From an uncultured Bacteroidales bacterium (GTDB lineage Bacteria > Bacteroidota > Bacteroidia > Bacteroidales > Tenuifilaceae), in contig CALGIR010000299.1 of assembly GCA_937915475.1 (NCBI GenBank), forward strand, positions 1 through 35,134: DNA of 35,134 nt, in the 5' to 3' direction. This document shows, one piece after another, positions 1 to 8,469 of the stretch (position 1 is its first letter; the number at the start of each line of letters is the position of its first letter). The notes beneath the pieces are model-generated. The model was not told the DNA's origin and did not search any database. It was given only the letters and a program-made list of their open reading frames with translations. A program made the translations under genes and the position numbers.

Positions 1-108
1 AAATTACAGATTTTTATCTATAACTTAGTCCGATGATTTATGGGGCTAATACATCCCGTATAACGCTTATAGAACGTTATGGTACATTTCTGCTATGTTC
101 ATTATTGA

Positions 109-1041
109 TTAATCAACTTTAACTACTAATTTCCCTCTTGCTCGTCTTGTCTCGGTCTTTTTGAGTGCGTTTAAAGCGTCTTTAAATGAGTATTCTTTTT
201 CAATAACTACTTTTACTTTTTCGTTTGATATCTCATTTACAAGTTCTATCATTTCCCGATTAGTAAATAACTGATGCCCCATTTGACGAACTTCAATATT
301 TCTTTGAGGCGAGACAGAAGTATTGTCTCCTGAGACAGTAACTAATTCGCCGTTATCTTTTACTACTTGAATACTTTCTATTCCTGTTCCAGGCTGAATT
401 GCCAACGCTTTATCTACTCCACCATTTGACCACTCTTTAACTTTCATTATCCAATCGGGGTCATTGTAATCCACTGTTTGTTCTGCTCCCAGCGATTTCA
501 TATAATCTTGGTTTTTGAGGGATGCTGAAGCAGAAATACGAATACCTTTTGCCTTGGCTAACTGTATTAGTAAAGTTCCGATGGCCCCAGATGCTCCTGC
601 AATAAAAAGACTATCCCCATTATTTAAGTTTATTTCACGCATACATTCTAGTGCAGTTTTTCCAGCTACTGGAATAGATGCCCCTTCTTCTGCAGTTAGG
701 TTGTCTGGTAATTTTATTAATGCGGATTGCTTTGCTACTGCATATTCTGCCCAACTACCTCCCTCCTTTTGTAAAACTGTAGTAAAGATTACTTTATCCC
801 CAATATTAAAATCCTTTACTCCACTTCCTTGCTCCTTGATTGTTCCTGCTCCTTCTGAACCAATTACGTATGGAAAATGAACATCCGAAGGAATAAAATA
901 TCTATCATGAATTCCTACCCCAAATGCTTTAACTTTTATTAGTACTTCATCAGATTGCATTTTGGGAATCTGAACCTCCTGTAACTCTACTTCTTGAGTT
1001 TTTGCACTTGTTCTAACAAAGGCTTTCATTTTATTGCTCAT
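109..1041 (-). CDS. NAD(P)H-dependent MDR-family oxidoreductase (quinone reductase-like)
   Basis: A 310-residue protein of the medium-chain dehydrogenase/reductase superfamily, expected to be a cytosolic NADPH-dependent quinone or enone reductase. The N-terminal GroES-like half contains the segment VIGSEGAGTI and the family's GD-KV turn. The Rossmann half has the nucleotide-binding glycine motif GASGAIGTLLIQLAKAKG near residue 150. The cysteine/histidine ligands of zinc alcohol dehydrogenases are absent, which fits the zinc-free quinone reductase branch. A second Met at residue 5 (MKAF) is an alternative start. The gene stands alone, 149 bases from the next gene, with no clear operon partner. 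The substrate cannot be read from the sequence. Confidence 0.85.
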   Translation of the reverse strand: MSNKMKAFVRTSAKTQEVELQEVQIPKMQSDEVLIKVKAFGVGIHDRYFIPSDVHFPYVIGSEGAGTIKEQGSGVKDFNIGDKVIFTTVLQKEGGSWAEYAVAKQSALIKLPDNLTAEEGASIPVAGKTALECMREINLNNGDSLFIAGASGAIGTLLIQLAKAKGIRISASASLKNQDYMKSLGAEQTVDYNDPDWIMKVKEWSNGGVDKALAIQPGTGIESIQVVKDNGELVTVSGDNTSVSPQRNIEVRQMGHQLFTNREMIELVNEISNEKVKVVIEKEYSFKDALNALKKTETRRARGKLVVKVD

Positions 1042-1190
1042 AATTTATTTGTTAGTTTTTAAGTTTGCTCATAACTTCAAAGCAAGTTACATAATTTTAA
1101 TCTTATAATGTATTTATGCTTTAGGTTGATAAACGATTAAATAGCAGCTTATCATGCACAGCCTCTTAGCAACTATTCCTTACGATAATA

Positions 1191-1679
1191 TTACCTTAAA
1201 ACTTTCGCTTTAAAAGTGGTCTCAGCATATGGTATATCATTATAAATGTAACACTCGGCGCTTTTTATTAAAATGATACCGTTTTTCTCAGTATTAGTTC
1301 TAATTAACCAAACCTGGTAAGGTTTTATATCTAAAGCAAATTGCTGATATTTAATATCAGCAGGCATTATATAGGATTCAAAACTAGATAAAGCACTATC
1401 AAAACTTTCAAATTCACCTGATAGATAAAATCTACTTTCCAAATCTGGGTGAGCAAAGAAGGGTGAAACAACATCGTCGTTTTCAGTTGTTTGAGGCGAC
1501 ATAACAAAGTCTGCTTTTAAATTATTTGGATTAGGAAAAGTGATAATCTTCAACCCTTCAAATAAAAACCCAGTATATTCAGTGGATTTAAGTGTAAACT
1601 CATCAGCGGGTTTATTATTTTCCTTATCGCAGGAAACAAAAACGAGCATGCAAAAAGTGAATATTATTCTGATTTCCAT
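1191..1679 (-). CDS. Small lipoprotein of unknown function
   Basis: I do not recognise the family. The frame is open up to 1853, but that would run through the secA terminator and overlap the end of secA. The start is therefore placed at the Met that begins a lipoprotein signal, MEIRIIFTFCMLVFVSC, where Cys17 would be lipidated (1685 is an equally possible Met two codons upstream). The mature protein has about 145 residues. It begins with the polar linker DKENNKPADE typical of Bacteroidota lipoproteins and continues as an alternating beta-rich sequence with no recognised motif. It is probably anchored in the outer or inner membrane facing the periplasm. It lies downstream of the secA terminator and so is probably transcribed separately. 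Confidence 0.6.
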   Translation of the reverse strand: MEIRIIFTFCMLVFVSCDKENNKPADEFTLKSTEYTGFLFEGLKIITFPNPNNLKADFVMSPQTTENDDVVSPFFAHPDLESRFYLSGEFESFDSALSSFESYIMPADIKYQQFALDIKPYQVWLIRTNTEKNGIILIKSAECYIYNDIPYAETTFKAKVLR

Positions 1680-1771
1680 AATCATTGCATTTAGAAGTCC
1701 ATGTTTCTTATAAGTTTCAAATTCTGTGTGCTTGTCCTGTGCCAATTTAAATTTAAGGAAATAATGGCAAT

Positions 1772-1802
1772 AAAAAAAGGGTTGCATATATTCTGCAACC
1801 CC
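1772..1802 (-). terminator. Intrinsic terminator of secA
   Basis: Read on the minus strand, a perfect 8-bp stem GGGTTGCA / TGCAACCC with a 7-base loop is followed at once by seven T. It begins 24 bases after the secA stop codon. Confidence 0.85.
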
Positions 1803-1825
1803 TCTAACTTTATAACTATCATTCA

Positions 1826-4411
1826 CTATGCTCCTCCATCTCTCCCGTGACAATTTTTAAATTTCTTACCGCTTCCACATGGGCAAGGGTCATTACGACC
1901 AACCTTTTTTTCAACCCTAACAGGTTCTCGGTTTCGTTCTTGCGTATTAGCCGATGCCTCTAGTGCATCTGTACGCGAAGTTTCATACTTACTCATATCA
2001 AGCCCCTTACGTTGCCTTGCTTCCTGAACTTGGCTAGGGTCACGGAGTGGAATATGTGCTTTCATGAGTATTGAGATAACATCGCGGTTAACCGTATCAA
2101 TCATACTTTTGAAAAGTTCATAGGCCTCAAACTTATAGATAAGCAACGGGTCCTTCTGCTCGTATGCAGCATTTTGCACGCTTTGCTTAAGCTCATCCAT
2201 TTCGCGCAGATGCTCCTTCCAATAATCATCGATGATGTAAAGAATAATTGTTTTAGCAAATGCACGGTTAAGCTCTTTTGCACCCGACTCGAATGCCTTT
2301 TTTAGGTTGGTAACAATTTGGAATACTCTCTGGCCGTCGGAAATTGGAACCACAATATTCTCGTAAACAGCCGATTGTTTTTCATAAACCTCTTTAATTA
2401 CAGGGAATGCCTGCTTGGCTATGATATTGGTTTTGTTCTCGAAATTTGCAAGAGCTGCACGATAGGTTTTCTCAGTAAGTTCAAGTGGCGAAAGTTGCAT
2501 GAATTCTTTCTCGGAGAAAGGGGCTTCAATTGAAAGACTGCGGATAAGTTCCAACTTAAAATCGCTAAACTCCACGTTACCATGGGTATCGTTAATTATG
2601 GCCGTACTAACATCATAAAGCATGTTTGCCACATCAACATCAATTCGCTCACCATAAAGGGCATTCCGACGGCGCGTATAGATAACCTCGCGCTGCGAGT
2701 TCATTACATCATCGTACTCAAGAAGCCTTTTACGGATTCCGAAGTTATTCTCCTCAACTTTTTTCTGGGCTCGCTCAATAGATTTTGATATCATGGAGTG
2801 CTGAATAACCTCTCCCTCTTTAAGCCCAAGCCTGTCCATTACCTTAGCAATTCTATCGGAGCCAAATAGGCGCATCAAATCGTCCTCAAGGGATACAAAG
2901 AACTGAGATGAACCTGAATCGCCCTGACGACCAGAACGACCGCGTAACTGGCGGTCGACACGGCGCGATTCGTGACGCTCAGTACCTATAATGGCTAGAC
3001 CTCCAGCTTCCTTAACCTCGGTAGAGAGTTTAATATCGGTACCCCTACCCGCCATGTTTGTTGCAATGGTTACTGCCGAAACCCTACCTGCCTCGGCCAC
3101 AATATCGGCCTCACGTTGGTGAAGTTTAGCGTTAAGCACGTTGTGCTTAATTCCTTTCATCTTGAGCATTCGGCTAAGCACCTCCGAAATCTCAACCGAT
3201 GTTGTACCCACTAAAACTGGTCTTTTTGCCTTGGTTAGTACTTCTATCGCATCAATAACTGCCACATATTTTTCACGCTTGGTTTTATAAACCAAATCCT
3301 CCATATCCTTGCGGATAATGGGTCGGTTAGTAGGAATAACAACCACATCGAGTTCGTATATTGACCATAATTCACCTGCTTCAGTTTCTGCTGTACCCGT
3401 CATACCCGCTAACTTGTGATACATACGGAAGTAGTTCTGAAGTGTAACCGTAGCAAAAGTTTGAGTTGCGGCTTCAACCTTAACGTTCTCCTTTGCCTCA
3501 ATGGCCTGATGCAATCCATCGGAATAGCGGCGGCCATCAAGAATTCGACCAGTTTGCTCGTCAACAATTTTCACCTTATTATCCATAACAACGTATTCAA
3601 TGTCAATCTCAAACATTGTGTACGCCTTAAGCAGCTGGTGAACAGTGTGTATTCTTTCAGACTTTATTGAAAAATCGCGTATTAGCTCCTCTTTTACCTC
3701 TATCAACTTTTCAGGGGCTAAATTCTGCTTCTCTATATCGGCAATCTCACTCCCAATATCGGGCAGGATAAAAAACTTCGAATCCTCCGATGCACTGGTG
3801 ATAAGGTCTATACCCTTTTCGGTAAGCTCTACTGAGTTTTGCTTTTCATCAACAATAAAAAACAGGTCATCGGTAACAATGTGCATATTCTTGTTGTTCT
3901 CCTGCATGTAAAAGTTCTCAGTTTTGAGGAGAAGTGCCTTGATTCCTTGCTCACTTAGGTATTTAATTGTAGGCTTATACTTTGGAAATCCTTTAAAGGC
4001 TCTTAATAGAATCTTTCCACCCTCCTCATTTTTGCCTTCAGCAATTAACTTTTTAGCTTCAGCCAACAGCTGGGTAATCAGATTACGCTGTGCACTTACT
4101 AGTTTTTCAACCTTGGGTTTGTACTCCTGGAACATCTGTTCGTCACCTTTGGGCACTGGCCCAGAAATAATAAGGGGAGTACGAGCATCGTCAATAAGTA
4201 CTGAGTCAACCTCATCGACAATGGCATAATGATGCTTTCGCTGCACTAAATCGGCAGGTTCAATGGCCATGTTATCACGTAGATAGTCGAAGCCAAACTC
4301 ATTATTTGTTCCAAAAGTAATATCTGCTAAATAGGCGTTTCGCCTTGCCTCACTGTTGGGCTGATGCTTATCAATACAATCTACTGAGAGGCCCCCCTTG
4401 AACCCTTTCTC
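1826..4411 (-). CDS. secA: SecA preprotein translocase ATPase, main part (after frameshift)
   Basis: This is the larger part of SecA, the ATPase that drives preproteins through SecYEG. It holds the second half of the first nucleotide-binding fold (DEVDSVLIDDARTPLIISGP), the preprotein-crosslinking domain with the long insertion usual in Bacteroidota, the second fold (TNMAGRGTDI, then RQLRGRSGRQGD), the scaffold/wing regions and the C-terminal zinc motif CPCGSGKKFKNCHG. It is out of frame with the N-terminal part (4410-5135). The family sequence normally runs FHGLSVDCIDKHQPNS, but here 19 extra bases (4394-4412) separate FH from GLSV. An independent Met start exists at 4459 in this frame, yet a protein starting there would lack Walker A. 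Joining the parts with a +1 shift gives about 1102 residues, normal for the phylum. Confidence 0.9.
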   Translation of the reverse strand, partial: EKGFKGGLSVDCIDKHQPNSEARRNAYLADITFGTNNEFGFDYLRDNMAIEPADLVQRKHHYAIVDEVDSVLIDDARTPLIISGPVPKGDEQMFQEYKPKVEKLVSAQRNLITQLLAEAKKLIAEGKNEEGGKILLRAFKGFPKYKPTIKYLSEQGIKALLLKTENFYMQENNKNMHIVTDDLFFIVDEKQNSVELTEKGIDLITSASEDSKFFILPDIGSEIADIEKQNLAPEKLIEVKEELIRDFSIKSERIHTVHQLLKAYTMFEIDIEYVVMDNKVKIVDEQTGRILDGRRYSDGLHQAIEAKENVKVEAATQTFATVTLQNYFRMYHKLAGMTGTAETEAGELWSIYELDVVVIPTNRPIIRKDMEDLVYKTKREKYVAVIDAIEVLTKAKRPVLVGTTSVEISEVLSRMLKMKGIKHNVLNAKLHQREADIVAEAGRVSAVTIATNMAGRGTDIKLSTEVKEAGGLAIIGTERHESRRVDRQLRGRSGRQGDSGSSQFFVSLEDDLMRLFGSDRIAKVMDRLGLKEGEVIQHSMISKSIERAQKKVEENNFGIRKRLLEYDDVMNSQREVIYTRRRNALYGERIDVDVANMLYDVSTAIINDTHGNVEFSDFKLELIRSLSIEAPFSEKEFMQLSPLELTEKTYRAALANFENKTNIIAKQAFPVIKEVYEKQSAVYENIVVPISDGQRVFQIVTNLKKAFESGAKELNRAFAKTIILYIIDDYWKEHLREMDELKQSVQNAAYEQKDPLLIYKFEAYELFKSMIDTVNRDVISILMKAHIPLRDPSQVQEARQRKGLDMSKYETSRTDALEASANTQERNREPVRVEKKVGRNDPCPCGSGKKFKNCHGRDGGA

Positions 4412-4412
4412 A
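4394..4412 (-). other. 19-base insertion in secA that shifts the reading frame
   Basis: On the minus strand the codons TTT CAT are followed directly by TGA in the upstream frame. The expected continuation GGC CTC TCA GTA (GLSV) comes 19 bases later in the +1 frame. Skipping one T gives FH-EKGFKG-GLSV, a six-residue insert. The insert weakly resembles the bases before it (CATTG occurs again 14 bases upstream, and TTCA follows both times), so an imperfect tandem duplication is possible. Confidence 0.75.
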
Positions 4413-5135
4413 ATGAAACTCGTACAATGGTCCCATCCACTCGGAGTCACGACGGGCAAGGTAATCGTTTACAGTAACTATGTGAACGCCCAGACCAGCA
4501 ATTGCATTAAGGTATACAGGTAGTGTTGCAACAAGGGTTTTTCCCTCGCCCGTGGCCATCTCAGCAATTTTACCCTGATGCAGAACAACACCTCCAATTA
4601 GCTGCACATCGTAGTGAACCATGTCCCACACAATCTCAGTACCCCCTGCAACCCAGCGGTTTTTGTAGATAGCTTTATCGCCTTCGATGGTTACAAAATC
4701 CTTTTTAATACTTAAGTCTTTATCAAAGTCATTAGCGGTAACCACAATTGTTTCGTTCTCCTTAAATCTTCGGGCGGTTTCCTTAATAACAGAAAAGGCA
4801 TCGGGTAATATCTCCTCTAGCACCTCTTCCACCTTCACGTCAATTTGCTTCCGAAGCTTATCAATTTCGTTCGATAAAACCTCTTTCTCATCAAAGTCGA
4901 GCTCGTCGGACTCCATCTTAACCTTCATCTCGTCAACCTTAGCCATTTCTGTGGCAATGGTTCCCCTTACCGCCTGCTTTAGCTTATCGGATTCGGCTCT
5001 AAGCTCATCATGGGATAACGATACGAAACGAGGATAAGCTGCTTCAATTTTTTCAGCGTAAGGCACTAACTCTTTCAAATCTCGTTTTCCTTTATCCCCA
5101 AAAAATTTAGAGAGAATTTTATCTATTGCACTCAT
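4410..5135 (-). CDS. secA: SecA N-terminal part, ending at the frameshift
   Basis: 241 residues forming the start of SecA. After the N-terminal helical region, which carries the long charged insertion seen in Bacteroidota, comes Walker A in MATGEGKTLVATLPVYL and the family signature HIVTVNDYLARRDSEWMG. The frame then ends at TGA right after EFH, which is exactly where homologues continue with GLSVDCIDK. As a stand-alone product it would have Walker A but no Walker B (the DEVD lies in the next frame), so it cannot be a working translocase. The ATG at 5135 fits the usual SecA start (MSAIDKILSKFFGDKGKRD). A promoter-like TAAATTTG lies about 43 bases upstream. Confidence 0.9.
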   Translation of the reverse strand: MSAIDKILSKFFGDKGKRDLKELVPYAEKIEAAYPRFVSLSHDELRAESDKLKQAVRGTIATEMAKVDEMKVKMESDELDFDEKEVLSNEIDKLRKQIDVKVEEVLEEILPDAFSVIKETARRFKENETIVVTANDFDKDLSIKKDFVTIEGDKAIYKNRWVAGGTEIVWDMVHYDVQLIGGVVLHQGKIAEMATGEGKTLVATLPVYLNAIAGLGVHIVTVNDYLARRDSEWMGPLYEFH

Positions 5136-5177
5136 GGGTTTATATGATTTAGTATATTTAATTTATAATCGAATTTA

Positions 5178-5185
5178 CAAATTTA
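5178..5185 (-). promoter_or_regulatory. Candidate -7 element upstream of secA
   Basis: TAAATTTG on the minus strand matches the Bacteroidetes -7 consensus TAnnTTTG, 42 bases upstream of the secA ATG. A clear -33 TTTG is not seen at 19-21 bases; the region there is T-rich (TTTTTC). Confidence 0.45.
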
Positions 5186-5234
5186 GCAGAATTTTAGGAG
5201 ATGAAGAAAAATGAGCATACAATATAACGCTAAT

Positions 5235-5270
5235 TAAAAAAATGGCCTGGTTAAGTAGCTACCAAGCCAT
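5235..5270 (-). terminator. Terminator of the LolA-like/RND/barrel operon
   Basis: On the minus strand, ATGGCTTGGT and ACCAGGCCAT form a 10-bp stem with one G-T wobble and a 9-base loop, followed by seven T. It lies 48 bases past the stop of the LolA-like gene and closes the three-gene operon. Confidence 0.8.
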
Positions 5271-5318
5271 AATTATGCTTATCAAAACTAAATCAGGTAC
5301 TGAATACGTGTTGCCCTA

Positions 5319-6089
5319 CTAATTTTCTAAACTTGATACAGAGAACTTATCCTCGCCTAACTTTGAGCCTAACTGAAAGTTATTTACCTTCATCTCGGAG
5401 CGCCTATTGTTCTGCACATTTTTCATTTCCATTTGATATGAAAAATATCGGCCATTGCTTTGCTTACGGTAATCGCCAAGTGTCATTATCTTGTTGAGTT
5501 TATCCATCCTATCGTACAACTCGCTTTTTTGAATAAGATAAGTATCCTTTTCAATGTAGGACACCCTTCTCTTAAAACCATACTCACTTTCCACCTCACG
5601 CGACTTTGCCAACGACTCAACCTTCCAGCAATCCTTACCATTAACAGTTTCTTCGCCCAGTAAACTGTACGTAAAATCGTCGATATTGGGTCGACTCATA
5701 TCAGCATTAGAAAACTCGGAACCCATAAAACTTTTCCCTTTTTCAGTGGTTACAATTCGTCGGGTACGACGCATTGAGGGTAAATAAACCCACATATCAT
5801 CACCCTTATTCTCGTAATCGTGAATCAAAATTGATGTTCCCTGAACATCGGCGGGAGAAAGAAAACGCATCATCGTTTTGGTAACATCGCCAAATTTTCG
5901 GGTAGCAACCGCAACCTGTCTTTCGCGAGTATTACCCCGGTTATCGTGAATATAAAGGTTTGTAGCCATCTCCATAGCCTCAAACTCAATTACCTTTGTT
6001 GATTTTTCGGTAATTTCTCGTGCATCCTGAGCTACTCCCTGAAACGCAAAGGCTAAAAATGCGATTAATGTAATTAGTATTGTCCTCAT
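5319..6089 (-). CDS. LolA-like outer membrane lipoprotein-sorting family protein
   Basis: 256 residues with a signal peptide (cleavage likely near GVAQ-D, residue 21), hence periplasmic. The sequence fits the LolA-like family annotated as outer membrane lipoprotein-sorting protein: MMRFLSPADVQGTSILIHDY, the segment DDMWVYLPSMRRTRRI, then SFMGSEFSNADM and later YTYLIQKSELYD-type strands. Proteins of this family are commonly encoded next to MMPL/RND transporters, as here, and are thought to carry a lipidic substrate across the periplasm. It is the last gene of a three-gene operon behind the transporter (46-base gap) and is closed by a terminator. Its cargo is unknown; true LolA function is unlikely to be its role. 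Confidence 0.82.
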   Translation of the reverse strand: MRTILITLIAFLAFAFQGVAQDAREITEKSTKVIEFEAMEMATNLYIHDNRGNTRERQVAVATRKFGDVTKTMMRFLSPADVQGTSILIHDYENKGDDMWVYLPSMRRTRRIVTTEKGKSFMGSEFSNADMSRPNIDDFTYSLLGEETVNGKDCWKVESLAKSREVESEYGFKRRVSYIEKDTYLIQKSELYDRMDKLNKIMTLGDYRKQSNGRYFSYQMEMKNVQNNRRSEMKVNNFQLGSKLGEDKFSVSSLEN

Positions 6090-6135
6090 AATGTTTTGTT
6101 TATAATGATATTAGTATTCTGTTAAAATAATGTAC

Positions 6136-8421
6136 TTACCCGTTAATAAAGCTAAGGCTCTTTCCATTTTTCTGTAAAAACTTGGGCTCGGTAAGTATTG
6201 TAATTGCGGGTACAAGAATTAATGCACACAGCAAGCATAAAAAAAGTGAGAAGATGATAAGGAAGGCAAAAGTCTTTAAAATCATCATCCCCGAGAAAAA
6301 CAGCACGGCAAAACCAATGATAACCGAAAAAGCGTTTATAGCTATTCCTCTACCTGTTGTTACAAGCGTATTCTGAACGGCCTCGGCATAATTGCGTCCC
6401 AAACTCAACTCGTACTTTAATCGCCAAAAAAGGTGAATTGTATAATCAACCCCAATACCAATGGCTATTGATGAGAGCAGTGAGTTGCCAATATCAAGCT
6501 GAAGGCCGAACCATCCCATGAGCCCAAAATTACAGATTAGCGTAACCATTAGCGGAATGCTACCCATAAGCCCAGCCGAAAAAGCGCGGAAAATAATCCA
6601 AAGAAGGATTGCAATTGCCACAAGTGCAAATATAAGTGAGTAAATTTGCCCTTTAACAATGGCATTGGCCATCTCCTTCTCTACCAGACATTGCCCAGCC
6701 ACCAGTGTGGCAGAGGGCGTTTCGTCAACCAAATCACGAATACTAGCCTCAATCCTATTCAAAGCATCAATGTTGGTTGCTGCAAATTGCACGCTTAGCA
6801 CAGCCTTGGTGTAATCAAAATCTACCAGTTTCTCAAAGTCTTCGGGGTCGCCACTCATACTATAAAACTCAATATACTGTGCAATGGCCTGGCGCGAGTC
6901 TGGAATTTTATCGTAAAACTCGCTATCTGAATCGTTGAGTGAACGGCTAATAATTCGAATAACTTTTGCCAGCGAAGTTACGCTACCAACACCATCAACC
7001 TCCACGAGTTGAGTTTCAAACCTATCCATGGCTTGCATAACCTCTGGGTCCATTATTTCGCCCTCAAAAAGCACGTTAATATTTTTAGTACCACCAAATT
7101 TGGCATTAGCAATATCGGTTGACATCCGGAGTGAGTGCTTTTTGGGCATCATCTTCTCTAGGTTAACACTAACCTCTAATCGGCTGAGGCCTAACCCAAC
7201 AACAATCATAAAACTCACAAATACATATATTACCCTTCGGGGCATCTTAATTGCAACCTTGGCCGACCATTTAAGCAGGTTATCAATAATTGACTTTTTG
7301 CCGGTAGTGTAAACCTTAAGCGGTTTTCCTTTTTTCATTTTTATCATTATGGCTGGAATAAAAAGCAGACTTAGCGCTAATGCAAACCCAATGGCCACTG
7401 AAGTTACGATACCCATTTGCTTGGCGGGCAGCATAATATGAACAATTAAGCCCATAACCCCAATAATAGTTGTTATTCCAGTAAGCAAAATAGGTTTAGA
7501 TAGTTGTTTTAATGCCTCGGTAACTATCTGCACCATAGTCCAATCGGGATTTTTTGCATTAAGTTCCTGATACCGCGCTACAATATGAACACCATAGTTA
7601 TTGGCAATGGCAATCATCATAATGGGTATAAGCACGGCAACCAGACTTAAGTCGTATCCCAATATGGGCATAAGCCCCATGGCCAGTACAATTGACATAA
7701 TTACCACCATAAATGGCAGTAAAACTCCCCTACGCTCTTTGAACGAGAAGTATAAGAAGATTAACATTATAATAAGCCCAAGAGGCATAAGGATTGCTAT
7801 ATCACGTGTGGCCTTTACCTGAACCTCATGCCGTAGGTAGGGTAACCCATTAAGGTAAACCGACTCATTTCCAGGGTACTCACTAAGCGTACTTTCAATG
7901 AAGGCAAAAATTTCTTCGTCGGATATTCCCTCATTGGCATTGAGGATTATTGAGGTGTACTTAAAATCATCGGAAACCAATAGTTCATAAGCTAACGGGT
8001 TGCCCTTAAGTTCCTGCCGAAGCAATAATCGCTCATCATCAGTTTCGGGAATATACCTAATCGCTGGGTCAACCAGCATAGAGCCCTCATCTCCTCTAAT
8101 GTACTTGGTTTCAAAAAGAGACATCACATCATCAACCAGATCGGAATACTTTAGCTCATTGTTTATTTGATAAATTCTATCGAGGGTCTCTGAAGATAGA
8201 ACATCATCCGATTTAAAGATTATGAGGATAGGCTCATACTTTCCAAAAATCTCCTCAAGCTTTTCGTTGTTTATATTTGCCTCAATCCCGTCGGGTAGAT
8301 AATCCATTAAATCGGGATTTATCTTTGCTTTGGATAGGGGTAAAAGCATAAGTAGGGTAACTATTACCGGTAATATTATTATCCATTTACGGTAACGGGC
8401 TATGAATTTATTGGTGTTCAT
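6136..8421 (-). CDS. MMPL/RND-superfamily transporter
   Basis: A 761-residue inner-membrane transporter with the internal duplication of the RND superfamily: one span near residues 13-32, a large periplasmic loop, five spans, then a second copy of the same plan (12 spans in all). It resembles the MMPL/HpnN-like group that moves lipids or hydrophobic compounds, rather than the roughly 1000-residue drug-efflux RND pumps. The second half keeps the motif GIGVDYTIHLFWRL, whereas the first half has ANNYGVHIVARY, so the Asp is present only in the second copy. It sits between an outer-membrane barrel gene and a LolA-like gene with short gaps, suggesting one envelope lipid-transport unit. The substrate is unknown. 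Confidence 0.88.
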   Translation of the reverse strand: MNTNKFIARYRKWIIILPVIVTLLMLLPLSKAKINPDLMDYLPDGIEANINNEKLEEIFGKYEPILIIFKSDDVLSSETLDRIYQINNELKYSDLVDDVMSLFETKYIRGDEGSMLVDPAIRYIPETDDERLLLRQELKGNPLAYELLVSDDFKYTSIILNANEGISDEEIFAFIESTLSEYPGNESVYLNGLPYLRHEVQVKATRDIAILMPLGLIIMLIFLYFSFKERRGVLLPFMVVIMSIVLAMGLMPILGYDLSLVAVLIPIMMIAIANNYGVHIVARYQELNAKNPDWTMVQIVTEALKQLSKPILLTGITTIIGVMGLIVHIMLPAKQMGIVTSVAIGFALALSLLFIPAIMIKMKKGKPLKVYTTGKKSIIDNLLKWSAKVAIKMPRRVIYVFVSFMIVVGLGLSRLEVSVNLEKMMPKKHSLRMSTDIANAKFGGTKNINVLFEGEIMDPEVMQAMDRFETQLVEVDGVGSVTSLAKVIRIISRSLNDSDSEFYDKIPDSRQAIAQYIEFYSMSGDPEDFEKLVDFDYTKAVLSVQFAATNIDALNRIEASIRDLVDETPSATLVAGQCLVEKEMANAIVKGQIYSLIFALVAIAILLWIIFRAFSAGLMGSIPLMVTLICNFGLMGWFGLQLDIGNSLLSSIAIGIGVDYTIHLFWRLKYELSLGRNYAEAVQNTLVTTGRGIAINAFSVIIGFAVLFFSGMMILKTFAFLIIFSLFLCLLCALILVPAITILTEPKFLQKNGKSLSFING

Positions 8422-8469
8422 CGTGTTATGTTATTTGTAATTGACTGTTAGTTATTGGCGATTGGCGGG

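Noticed and set aside
1680..1853. Longer start of the small lipoprotein (220 residues)
   Set aside because: It would overlap the secA stop region and be read through the secA terminator, and the extra residues would hide the lipoprotein signal.
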